A DNA stretch of 64,000 bases from Cellulosimicrobium protaetiae (GTDB lineage: Bacteria; Actinomycetota; Actinomycetes; Actinomycetales; Cellulomonadaceae). Location of the stretch: assembly GCF_009708005.2 (NCBI RefSeq), contig NZ_CP052757.1, positions 2,356,001 through 2,420,000 on the forward strand. Direction: 5' to 3'. Both the position numbers and the translations under genes were made by a program. How positions within the stretch are numbered: the first letter of the stretch is position 1; every line of letters starts with the position of its first letter. Shown piece after piece: positions 35,834 to 43,594 of this stretch. The notes beneath the pieces were generated by a model, which worked only from the letters and a program-made list of their open reading frames with translations, was not told where the DNA came from and made no database searches.

Positions 35834-38151
35834 GCGGCACCACCGGGCTCGGCGCGTGGGCGGCGGTCTACGCCGGGTACGACGACGCCGCGCTCGCCAC
35901 CCTCGCCAACGCCGGCCTGGTCCGTCGCGCGCGCAAGGACGTCGCCGCGGGCAGGGTCGAGGTGCTCGAGCTGCGCCCGGACGAGGCCGTGCTCTCGGTC
36001 GGCGGCGCGTGCGTCGAGCTCGACGCACGCGGTCCCGCGGGTGCGCGGTGCGCGTGCCCGACGCCGGGCGCGTGCCAGCACGTCGTCGCCGCGTGCCTGT
36101 GGGCGCGCGACGCAGCCGCGGAGCCGGCGGATGGCACGGCGGCCGAGCCGGCGGATGGCACGGCGGCCGAGCCGGTGGGGCCGGTCGCGGTGGCCCACGA
36201 CGACGTGGCCATGGTGCAACCCTCGGCCGCCGAGTCCGGTGCCGAACCGGATGCCAACCATGACGCCGATCGGGAAGCCCGTGCTGAGCCTGATGCTGGT
36301 CGTGCGGACGCCGCGGGCCGGGCCGGGGCCGGCGCGGTGGGTCCGGCGATGCTCCAGGCCGGGGTGGGCGCGACACCCGAGCCCGACAGGGGCCGTCGCA
36401 CCGGGTCGGGAGCCGACCCGCTGGCCGAGATCCTCGCGCTCGACCCGCGCGCGGTGCACCGCGCCGCGGGTGCCGCCGTCGTGCGCGTGGTCGCTCGGGA
36501 CCTGCGGGAGGTGCCGGGCGCGTCGCCGGACGACACGACGGAGATGACGGTCGACGGTCCGCGCGTGGTGGTCTCCTGGCACGGCGCTCCGCGCGTCACG
36601 TACGTCGCGGGCGCGGGCTTCGCCGGGATGCTCGTAGAGCGCGAGCGCGCTGGTGGCACGGCCCAGCCCGCTCGTGCGGACGACCGCCGGTGGCGGCTCG
36701 AGGCGCTGGCGCGCGTCTGGCGTGCGAGGGACCGCACCTGGCCGTGGCCCGAGGAGCCGGACGTCGCCGCGCCGCGCGCGACCGGGGTGCCCGACGCCAG
36801 GACGGTCGCGGACGACGTCGCGCGTGCCGTCGAGCGGGTGCTCGACGTCGGGCTCTCGCACCTCGGCCGCGACGACCTGGAGGAGCTTCGCGGCGCCGGG
36901 GTGCTCGCCCGGCTCGGGCGCCGCCCGGTGGTGCAGAGGCTCGTCACGTCCGCGGTCGGGCGGCTCGAGGCGCTCGCGGACCGTCGCGACGCCGTCGACG
37001 AGGAGGAGTGCCTCCTCGCCCTGGCCGAGCTCTGGGCGTTCGTGCGGGCCGAGCCCGCCCCGGACACGGTCGCGCCGGACGAGCGCGTGACGGATCGCCC
37101 GCGACTCGTCCCGCTGGGGGCCCGCTGGTGGGTCGCGGCGTCGGGCGCGCGGGGTGTGACCGTGCACCTGTGGGACGCCGACGAGGGCCGGACACGGTCG
37201 GTCACCACCGGGCGGCCGCCCGGCGCCGACCCGACGTTCCGCCGCTCCTGGGACCTCCCGCTCGTCTGGGGCCGCTCGCTGGAGGCGCTGTGCCGCGGCC
37301 CGTTCGCCCTGCGCGGGGCGACCGAGCGGGCGGGGGGGCTGCGCGCGGGCGACGGGCCGGTCGTGGAGGCGCTCGGCGCGCTCACCGCCGACGCGCTGCG
37401 CGACGTCGCGGAGCGGACCGCGGCGACCGACGCGCGGGCAGAGGTCGGGTTCGGCCGCAGGCCGACGGTGGTGCGGGTCGTCATGGTCCGCGACGCGGGG
37501 CCCGTCGGCGTCGACGAGGTCGCGCAGGAGGTCACGTGGACTCTCGTCGCCGCGGACGGCGCCCCGACCGTCGTTCGCGTCGACGCCGCGGACGAGGCGG
37601 CCTGCGACACCCTGCTCGGGGTCGCGGCGGGGAACCGTCGTGTCGTCGCCGTCGCGACCGAGCACGACCTCGAGTCCGACCGGTCCGAGGCCGTCGGTCT
37701 GTTCGTCGAGCACCCCGGGGGAGAGCTCCGGCTCGTCGTACCGACGCTCACGCCCGCCTACGACCATCGCACGTGGTCGACCGCGTGGACGCGGCTCCGC
37801 GCACGGGTCCGTGCCCTGCGTGGCCGCGCGACGACGCACGCGCGCGAGGTCGTGGTGCCGTCCCCGGTCGAGGACGTGTGCGACACGGTGCTCGACGCCG
37901 CCGTCGCGCTCGCGGCGACCGGCCGTCGGCACCTGAGCCCGCACCAGGTGGCCTCGCTCGCCCGTGCGGCGCGGACCGCGGACGACCTCGGTGCCTCGAC
38001 GCTCGCGGGCGCGGTCGCGCTCGTGGCCCGCGAGCCCGACGCCGCGCGCCTCCTGCGGGCGGCGCTCGTCGCCTCGCGCGGTCGCGCCCTCGCACGCGCC
38101 GTGGCGGCGGCTCCCGGCCACCGCCCGATCGACCGGGCGGCGCGCGCATGA
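35830..38151 (+). CDS. SWIM zinc-finger protein (YehQ-like)
   Basis: A 773-residue protein. The SWIM finger (CxCx5CxH) is at C74, C76, C82 and H84. It is followed by an Ala/Glu/Pro-rich low-complexity linker (about residues 97-195) that contains two tandem copies of EPADGTAA. The remaining 570 residues have mixed helices and strands with no recognised enzyme motif. SWIM fingers bind DNA or proteins. The GTG overlaps the VWA stop and the gene's own stop overlaps the polymerase start. It is the fourth gene of the operon. Confidence 0.88.
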   Translation: MSGTTGLGAWAAVYAGYDDAALATLANAGLVRRARKDVAAGRVEVLELRPDEAVLSVGGACVELDARGPAGARCACPTPGACQHVVAACLWARDAAAEPADGTAAEPADGTAAEPVGPVAVAHDDVAMVQPSAAESGAEPDANHDADREARAEPDAGRADAAGRAGAGAVGPAMLQAGVGATPEPDRGRRTGSGADPLAEILALDPRAVHRAAGAAVVRVVARDLREVPGASPDDTTEMTVDGPRVVVSWHGAPRVTYVAGAGFAGMLVERERAGGTAQPARADDRRWRLEALARVWRARDRTWPWPEEPDVAAPRATGVPDARTVADDVARAVERVLDVGLSHLGRDDLEELRGAGVLARLGRRPVVQRLVTSAVGRLEALADRRDAVDEEECLLALAELWAFVRAEPAPDTVAPDERVTDRPRLVPLGARWWVAASGARGVTVHLWDADEGRTRSVTTGRPPGADPTFRRSWDLPLVWGRSLEALCRGPFALRGATERAGGLRAGDGPVVEALGALTADALRDVAERTAATDARAEVGFGRRPTVVRVVMVRDAGPVGVDEVAQEVTWTLVAADGAPTVVRVDAADEAACDTLLGVAAGNRRVVAVATEHDLESDRSEAVGLFVEHPGGELRLVVPTLTPAYDHRTWSTAWTRLRARVRALRGRATTHAREVVVPSPVEDVCDTVLDAAVALAATGRRHLSPHQVASLARAARTADDLGASTLAGAVALVAREPDAARLLRAALVASRGRALARAVAAAPGHRPIDRAARA

Positions 38152-39848
38152 GCACCTACGCCGTCCACGTCGGGTCGCCCGAGCAGCGCCGGGTCGAGCA
38201 CGTCGTCGACGGACTACCGGAGCCGGTCCGCGAGACGTGGGACGACACGAACCGGTGGTACCCACGCCTCCTCGCCGAGGGCCGGCGCGTCGAGCGGTCG
38301 CACGACCTGCGCCTGTCCCACGTCCTGCTGCGGCGCTCGCAGCTCGCCGCGGGCTCCGCGCTCGCGCAGCGCGACCCGGGGCCGTGGGACTCGCTCGCCG
38401 CGGTCCCCGCGGGGCGCGAGCCGACGACGGCACCTCGGCCCGTGGGCCTGTTCGAGCTCGGGCCGCAGCACGCGCCGCGCGTCGAGCTCGACACGGTGGC
38501 CGAGCTGCGCGACCAGCTCGCCGCCGTCGCGGGCGCCGACGGCCCGGACGGTCCAGGGCGGCTGCGCATGCTCCTCGCCGCCGAGTCCGCGGGGGCGCTC
38601 GTCGCGGCGGAGATGCACCACGCGGGCGTCCCGTGGCGCGCCGACGTGCACGATCGGATCCTCCGCGACGCGCTCGGCCCGCGGCCGCGCCCCGGCGAGC
38701 GCCCGGCGCTCATGGAGGACCTCGTGGCGCGCATCCGGGCGGCCCTCGACGCGCCACCGACCCTCAACCCGGACTCGCACCCGGACCTGCTCAAGGCCCT
38801 GCAGTACGCGGGCGTCGGCGTGCGGTCGCTGCGCAAGTGGGAGCTCGAGCGGACGGACCATCCCGTCGTCGAGCCCCTGCTCGAGTACAAGAAGCTCTCG
38901 CGGCTCCTCACGGCGAACGGCTGGTCCTGGCTCGACACGTGGGTCCGTGACGGGCGGTTCCGCACCGAGTACGTCGTGGGCGGCGTCGTCACCGGACGGT
39001 GGGCGTCGAGCGGCGGCGGGGCGCTGCAGCTCCCCCGGCAGGTGCGCCGCGCGGTGGTCGCCGACCCGGGCTGGAAGCTCGTCGTCGCCGACGCTGCGCA
39101 GCTCGAGCCGCGCGTCCTGGCCGGGCTCGCGCACGACGAGCGCATGGCGGCGGCCGGACGCGGGGGCGACATGTACGCGGGCATCGTCGCGTCGGGCGCC
39201 GTCGCGACCCGCGACCACGCGAAGGTCGGGATGCTCGGGGCGATGTACGGGGGGACGACGGGCGACAGCGCGCTCGTCCTGCCGCGGCTCGCCAAGGCGT
39301 TCCCCGACGCGATCGGCCTCGTGGAGCGCGCCGCGCAGGCCGGGGAGCGCGGCGAGGTGGTCTCCACGCTCCTCGGCCGGAGCTCGCCACGCCCCGGCGA
39401 GTCGTGGCAGGCGGCCCAGGAGGGCGCGTACGCGGCCGACGACGGCGGCGGGGCCGACGACGCCGAGGGCGGTCGCTCGGGTCCTGACGCACAGGCGCGC
39501 GCCCGGTCGTACACCCGGGCGTGGGGCCGGTTCACGCGGAACTTCGTCGTGCAGGGCACGGCGGCCGAGTGGGCGCTGTGCTGGCTCGCGTCGATCCGGC
39601 GCAGGTTGTGGGACCTGCCCGTCGCCGCGGCCCCGGGCGCCGCGCCCGCGCCCTTCGCCGATCGGGCGCACCTCGTGTTCTTCCTCCACGACGAGGTCGT
39701 CGTGCACGCGCCGGCCGAGCTTGCCGAGGCGGTCGCCGAGGAGGTCCGCGCGGCCGCGGCCGAGGCAGGGCGGCTGCTCTTCGGGGAGTTCCCGGTCGAC
39801 TTCCCGCTCACCGTCGCGGTCGTCGACCACTACGCCGAGGCGAAGTGA
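38148..39848 (+). CDS. Family A DNA polymerase-like protein, exonuclease-deficient type
   Basis: A 566-residue polymerase of the PolA family, annotated in many actinobacteria as bifunctional 3'-5' exonuclease/DNA polymerase. Polymerase motif A is DAAQLEPRVLA near residue 315, motif B RDHAKVGMLGAMYGG near 355-370, and motif C HDEVVVHAP near 514. No 5'-nuclease domain is present, and the first 130 residues lack clear DEDD exonuclease residues. The ATG overlaps the SWIM gene stop as ATGA, placing it in the MoxR-VWA operon. A cell also has a separate full-length polA, so this one is likely specialised. Confidence 0.9.
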   Translation: MSTYAVHVGSPEQRRVEHVVDGLPEPVRETWDDTNRWYPRLLAEGRRVERSHDLRLSHVLLRRSQLAAGSALAQRDPGPWDSLAAVPAGREPTTAPRPVGLFELGPQHAPRVELDTVAELRDQLAAVAGADGPDGPGRLRMLLAAESAGALVAAEMHHAGVPWRADVHDRILRDALGPRPRPGERPALMEDLVARIRAALDAPPTLNPDSHPDLLKALQYAGVGVRSLRKWELERTDHPVVEPLLEYKKLSRLLTANGWSWLDTWVRDGRFRTEYVVGGVVTGRWASSGGGALQLPRQVRRAVVADPGWKLVVADAAQLEPRVLAGLAHDERMAAAGRGGDMYAGIVASGAVATRDHAKVGMLGAMYGGTTGDSALVLPRLAKAFPDAIGLVERAAQAGERGEVVSTLLGRSSPRPGESWQAAQEGAYAADDGGGADDAEGGRSGPDAQARARSYTRAWGRFTRNFVVQGTAAEWALCWLASIRRRLWDLPVAAAPGAAPAPFADRAHLVFFLHDEVVVHAPAELAEAVAEEVRAAAAEAGRLLFGEFPVDFPLTVAVVDHYAEAK

Positions 39849-39906
39849 GGGACGGGCGACGGGCCGCAGCGGACCCGTCGCCCCGTGGTGCCGTCGCCCG
39901 GCAGGG

Positions 39907-40377
39907 TCAGGGCCGCGGCTCGCCGCGGTAGGTGCCGAACGACCACAGGTTGCCCTCGGGGTCCTGGAGCACGAGCTCGCGCGTGCCGTAGTCCGTGTCC
40001 CGGAGCGGGACGACGACGCGGCCGCCCTCCTGGGGAGCCCGCTCCCGCAGCCGGGCATCGAGCGCATCGATCTCGTCGTCGGGGACGACGACGTACGTGC
40101 CGCAGGTCCCGGGCTCGCGCGACCACTCGCGGTCGGGGGAGTGGCTACCGAGCATGACCCCGCCGCCGTGCGGCCAGTCGAGCTGGGCGTGGGCGACGTC
40201 ACGGTCCTCGCCGGCCATGACCGTCGTCGCGACGAACCCGACGACGTCGGTGAGGAACGCGACGAGCGCGCGGGCGTCGTGCGCCTGGAGCGTGGGCCAC
40301 ACCAGAGGCTGGGGCCGTGCTCCGTCGGTGGCGATGGTGCCCTCAGCGTGCTGCGCCGTGCTCTCGTGGATGCTCAT
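39907..40377 (-). CDS. VOC (glyoxalase/bleomycin-resistance) family protein
   Basis: A 156-residue protein with two beta-alpha-beta-beta-beta halves. Characteristic strands are PTLQAHDARALVAFLTDVVGF and the closing ELVLQDPEGNLWSFGTY. These proteins bind a metal and act on small substrates or sequester drugs; the substrate is unknown. GGAGG lies ahead of the ATG at 40377. The gene overlaps the 3' end of the upstream AraC gene by 35 bp, so the regulator and the VOC protein are co-transcribed. Confidence 0.88.
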   Translation of the reverse strand: MSIHESTAQHAEGTIATDGARPQPLVWPTLQAHDARALVAFLTDVVGFVATTVMAGEDRDVAHAQLDWPHGGGVMLGSHSPDREWSREPGTCGTYVVVPDDEIDALDARLRERAPQEGGRVVVPLRDTDYGTRELVLQDPEGNLWSFGTYRGEPRP

Positions 40378-41281
40378 GCTCGTCCTCCTGCTCGTCTGGG
40401 TGCTCGTGCTCCCAGCCTGGGCCGTCGGTGTGGCCGCCGGCTTGGATGTTCCCGAGCTCTTCACGCACCCAGGCGGTCGGGCTCGTGCCGGCGAACCGGC
40501 GGAAGTCGCGCACCAGGTGGGAGTGGTCCGCGTACCCGGTCCGCGCGGCGACGTCCGCGAGCGTCCGGGCGCCGTGGCCGAGGGCGAGGCGCTGCACCTG
40601 GCGGCGCGCGGCGTCGAAACGCACGAGGCCCCGCGCCGCCCGGGGCGTGACGCCGAGCTCGGCCCGGAACAGCGTCTCGAGCTGCCGCTCGCCGAGGGCG
40701 ACGTGGCGCGCGACGTCGCGCACGTGCGCCCGTCCTCGGCTGCGGACGAGCAGGCGCCAGGCCGCCGCGACCTCGGCGCGCACCTCGGCCCGGACCGGCG
40801 GGGCTCCGGGGCCCCCGGGCGGGCCGTCCCGGCCCGCGAAGGCCGCGAGCACGGCGTCGAACGCGCCGGCCCACGAGCCCGCCTCGGCGGCTCGCTCGCG
40901 CAGGCGCGCGGAGGCGGGCCCGAGGACGGCGTCACCGTCCTCGACGAGGCCGAGATCGCCTGCGCGCACGCCCAGCAGGACCCGGCAGGCGAGCGGGTCG
41001 AGCGCGAGCTGCACGCCCGCCTGCTCCTGCGGCTGGTGGATCAGGGCCGGGCGGGTGTGCAGGCCGCCGACGAGCGACTCGTAGCGCACAGGGACGGCGT
41101 CCTCCCCGGATGACGTCGGGACGACGCCCGCGGTGCTCACGACCAGGGTGAGCCACGGCGACGGCAGGCCGCGGTGGACGGACGGCGTGCCGTCCGCCGT
41201 CTCCGTCCTCAGGCGGTAGCCGACCATCGACACGACGCCGGGCGGCAGCGCGTGGGACGGGGCTCGCACGAACTCGTGCAC
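40343..41281 (-). CDS. AraC-family regulator with His/Glu-rich tail
   Basis: A 312-residue regulator. The C-terminal AraC domain (about residues 190-285) shows DVARHVALGERQLETLFRAEL and ADVAARTGYADHSHLVRDFRRFAG. After this, the last 25 residues form an unusual His/Glu/Asp-rich tail (WEHEHPDEQEDEHEHP) that could bind metal, or may simply be a by-product of the overlap with the VOC gene start. The N-terminus is a sensor domain of unknown ligand. TAGCGT six bases before the GTG supports the start. It probably controls its own operon. Confidence 0.88.
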   Translation of the reverse strand: MHEFVRAPSHALPPGVVSMVGYRLRTETADGTPSVHRGLPSPWLTLVVSTAGVVPTSSGEDAVPVRYESLVGGLHTRPALIHQPQEQAGVQLALDPLACRVLLGVRAGDLGLVEDGDAVLGPASARLRERAAEAGSWAGAFDAVLAAFAGRDGPPGGPGAPPVRAEVRAEVAAAWRLLVRSRGRAHVRDVARHVALGERQLETLFRAELGVTPRAARGLVRFDAARRQVQRLALGHGARTLADVAARTGYADHSHLVRDFRRFAGTSPTAWVREELGNIQAGGHTDGPGWEHEHPDEQEDEHEHPREHGAAR

Positions 41282-41287
41282 CCGACC

Positions 41288-41293
41288 ACGCTA
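41288..41293 (-). promoter_or_regulatory. -10 box of the AraC gene, leaderless layout
   Basis: TAGCGT on the minus strand, six bases before the GTG at 41281. Confidence 0.5.
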
Positions 41294-41310
41294 TGCGGCG
41301 GCCACGCCGC

Positions 41311-41700
41311 TCACAGCCCGAGCGGACGGTGCCATCCGACGTCGACGCGGAGCGTGGCGTCCGGTGCCTCGTCGTCGACCTCCCAGACGCACCGGACCCG
41401 CCGGTCGAGGAACGACATCGCGTGGCACTGCCGCCCCGCATCGTCGAGGCCGACGCGTGCGCGGACGGCGTCGCGGTCGTGCCCGGGCCACGAGAGCGTC
41501 AGCTCGCGCCAGCAGCCGCCTGAGCCGCAGCCCATCCCCTCGTCGACGACCTGGACACCGTCGGCGAAGGTCGGGACCGGGGGCGTGCTCGCCTCGTCGA
41601 GCTCGACCCAGAAGACGGGACCGACCAGCCAGACGAGGAGGAGGGCCAGCCCCACGGCGAGACCCGCGACCCGGGTGCGACGGCCCGCCCTGCCCTGCAT
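41311..41700 (-). CDS. Small membrane-anchored exported protein
   Basis: A 129-residue protein. A basic N-terminus (MQGRAGRRTRV) precedes one hydrophobic helix (LAVGLALLLVWLVGPVFWV), after which the protein faces outside. The external part has several cysteines (MGCGSGGCW, RQCHAM, RCVWEV), suggesting disulfides. No family is assigned. TACGAT six bases before the ATG supports the start at 41700; the frame is open to 41886 but overlaps the divergent gene. Confidence 0.7.
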   Translation of the reverse strand: MQGRAGRRTRVAGLAVGLALLLVWLVGPVFWVELDEASTPPVPTFADGVQVVDEGMGCGSGGCWRELTLSWPGHDRDAVRARVGLDDAGRQCHAMSFLDRRVRCVWEVDDEAPDATLRVDVGWHRPLGL

Positions 41701-41706
41701 CGCCGC

Positions 41707-41712
41707 ATCGTA
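41707..41712 (-). promoter_or_regulatory. -10 box, leaderless layout
   Basis: TACGAT on the minus strand, six bases before the ATG at 41700. Confidence 0.5.
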
Positions 41713-41776
41713 CCGACGGGCGCTCGCAGCAGGGCAGGAACGGGTCGCCGAGAACACCTCGGCTGCCGGTGCGGGA

Positions 41777-41782
41777 TAGCCT
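41777..41782 (+). promoter_or_regulatory. -10 box of the Nif3-like operon, leaderless layout
   Basis: TAGCCT six bases before the ATG at 41789. Confidence 0.5.
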
Positions 41783-41788
41783 GCCGCC

Positions 41789-42799
41789 ATGACCGTCGCA
41801 CCCGGCCCGAGCCCTGACCCGACGAGCGGCGACCCGGCGACGGGCGTCCGGGAGGCGGCGCCGGGCCCGGGGCCGACGCTCGCCACGGTCGTGCGGACCC
41901 TGGACGAGCTCTACCCGCCGTCGACGGCCGAGGACTGGGACGCCGTCGGGCTCGTGGCCGGGGACCCGGGCGCGCCCGTGCGCAAGGTGCTGTTCGCCGT
42001 CGACCCGGTCGAGGAGGTCGCGGACGAGGCGCTCGCGTGGGGCGCGGACCTCCTCGTCACGCACCACCCGCTGTTCCTGCGGCCCGTGCACTCGGTCGCG
42101 GCGACGACGTTCAAGGGCTCGCTCGTCCACCGGCTCATCCGGGGCGGGTGCGCGCTGTACGTCGCGCACACGAACGCCGACGCCGCGGAGCGCGGTGTCG
42201 CCGACGCGCTCGCGGACGCTCTCGACCTGCTGCACCGCGTGCCGCTCGTCGCCCACCCGGCACCGTCGCCGCACGAGGCAGCCACGACCGGGACGGGCCG
42301 CGTCGGACGCCTTGCGGAGGCGATGACGTTGCGCGGCTTCGCGCAGCGCGTCGCCGAGGTCCTGCCCCCGACGGTGCAGGGCGTGCGCGTCGCGGGGGAC
42401 CTCGACGCGACCGTGGAGTCCGTCGCGGTCGTCGGCGGCTCGGGCGACTCGCTGTTCGACGCCGTCCGCGCGAGCGGTGCCGACGTCTACCTCACGTCAG
42501 ATCTGCGGCACCACCCGGTCTCGGAGCTGCGCGAGCGCGCGCGGCTCGAGGGCGACGGCGAGGCGGGCACGCCCTTCCTCGTGGACGTGCCGCACTACGC
42601 CTCCGAGTGGCCCTGGCTCCGCTACGCTGCCGAGGACCTCGCGCGCACCCTGGAGCACGCACAGCCGGGGACGGTCGTCGAGACGCGGGTGAGCACGCTC
42701 GTCACCGACCCGTGGACCGCACGGATCGCGTCGTCGCCTGCCGAGCTGCCCGCGGACCCGCGCTCCGACCGGCCCGACCCCGACGCCCAGTCCGCCTGA
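41789..42799 (+). CDS. Nif3-like dinuclear metal-centre protein (GTP cyclohydrolase I type 2 family)
   Basis: A 336-residue protein of the Nif3/YbgI (DUF34) family. It has the metal-site pattern EDWDAVGLVAGD near the N-terminus and VTHHPLFLRP with two adjacent histidines, and later VDVPHYASEWPW with histidine and glutamate. The biochemical role of the family is debated. The standard gene order Nif3 - zinc-ribbon coiled coil - RNase H/phosphatase is kept here, suggesting one operon. An Ala/Pro/Gly-rich N-terminal extension of 25 residues precedes the fold. Confidence 0.9.
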   Translation: MTVAPGPSPDPTSGDPATGVREAAPGPGPTLATVVRTLDELYPPSTAEDWDAVGLVAGDPGAPVRKVLFAVDPVEEVADEALAWGADLLVTHHPLFLRPVHSVAATTFKGSLVHRLIRGGCALYVAHTNADAAERGVADALADALDLLHRVPLVAHPAPSPHEAATTGTGRVGRLAEAMTLRGFAQRVAEVLPPTVQGVRVAGDLDATVESVAVVGGSGDSLFDAVRASGADVYLTSDLRHHPVSELRERARLEGDGEAGTPFLVDVPHYASEWPWLRYAAEDLARTLEHAQPGTVVETRVSTLVTDPWTARIASSPAELPADPRSDRPDPDAQSA

Positions 42800-42850
42800 C
42801 GTCCGACCCAGCACGCCGGCCCCGCACGGGGCCCACGAAAGGAACCACCC

Positions 42851-43594
42851 GTGGCCACTGCACCGCCCGCCGACCAGCTCCGCCTGCTCGACGTCCAGGA
42901 GCTCGACACGCGGGCGCAGCAGCTCGCGCACCAGCGCAAGAACCTGCCCGAGCACGCGCGCATCGCCGAGCTCGACGCCCAGATGGGGGACCTGCGGGGC
43001 AAGCTCGTCGAGTCCCGCACCGCGGTGAGCGACCTCAAGCGCGAGCTCACCAAGGCCGAGAGCGACGTCGAGCAGGTGCGCAACCGCGCCGCGCGCGACC
43101 AGTCGCGGCTCGACTCGGGCCAGGTCGGTGCGAAGGACGCGCAGGCGCTCGTCGCGGAGCTCGAGTCCCTCGCGCGGCGCCAGGGTGTGCTGGAGGAGGT
43201 CGAGCTCGACGTCATGGAGCGCCTCGAGGCGCACGAGGAGGCGCTCGCCAGGCTCGAGGCCGCCAACGCCGAGCTGGAGGCCGCGAAGGCCGAGGTCGTG
43301 GCCGCGCGGGACGCGCGCTACGCCGAGCTCGACGCCGAGGCGGGCCAGGTCGCGGGCAGGCGCACGGACGCCGTCGCGGGTCTCGACGCCGGGCTCCTCG
43401 CCCTCTACGAGCGTGTGCGTGACCAGAACGGCGGCCGGGGCGTCGTCGCGCTGCGCGGCCAGCACGTCGACGGGCTCAACGTCTCGCTGAGCCCGGCCGA
43501 GCTCGCGACGATCACCTCCGCAGCCCCCGACCAGGTCGTGCGGCTCGAGGACTACGGCCACATCGTCGTGCGGCCGGAGGGCGCCGGCGCGTGA
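42851..43594 (+). CDS. Zinc-ribbon-family (CdsZ-like) coiled coil lacking its zinc cysteines
   Basis: A 247-residue protein. Residues 25-175 form a long coiled-coil hairpin (AELDAQMGDLRGKLVESR, EALARLEAANAELEAAK). In the family, the end is a C4 zinc ribbon with two CxxC pairs. Here the equivalent segments read LRGQHVDGLNVSLSPAEL and VVRLEDYGHIVVR: the fold signature is recognisable but all four cysteines are gone. GAAAGGA precedes the GTG. The gene is coupled by GTGA to the RNase H fusion. Confidence 0.85.
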   Translation: MATAPPADQLRLLDVQELDTRAQQLAHQRKNLPEHARIAELDAQMGDLRGKLVESRTAVSDLKRELTKAESDVEQVRNRAARDQSRLDSGQVGAKDAQALVAELESLARRQGVLEEVELDVMERLEAHEEALARLEAANAELEAAKAEVVAARDARYAELDAEAGQVAGRRTDAVAGLDAGLLALYERVRDQNGGRGVVALRGQHVDGLNVSLSPAELATITSAAPDQVVRLEDYGHIVVRPEGAGA

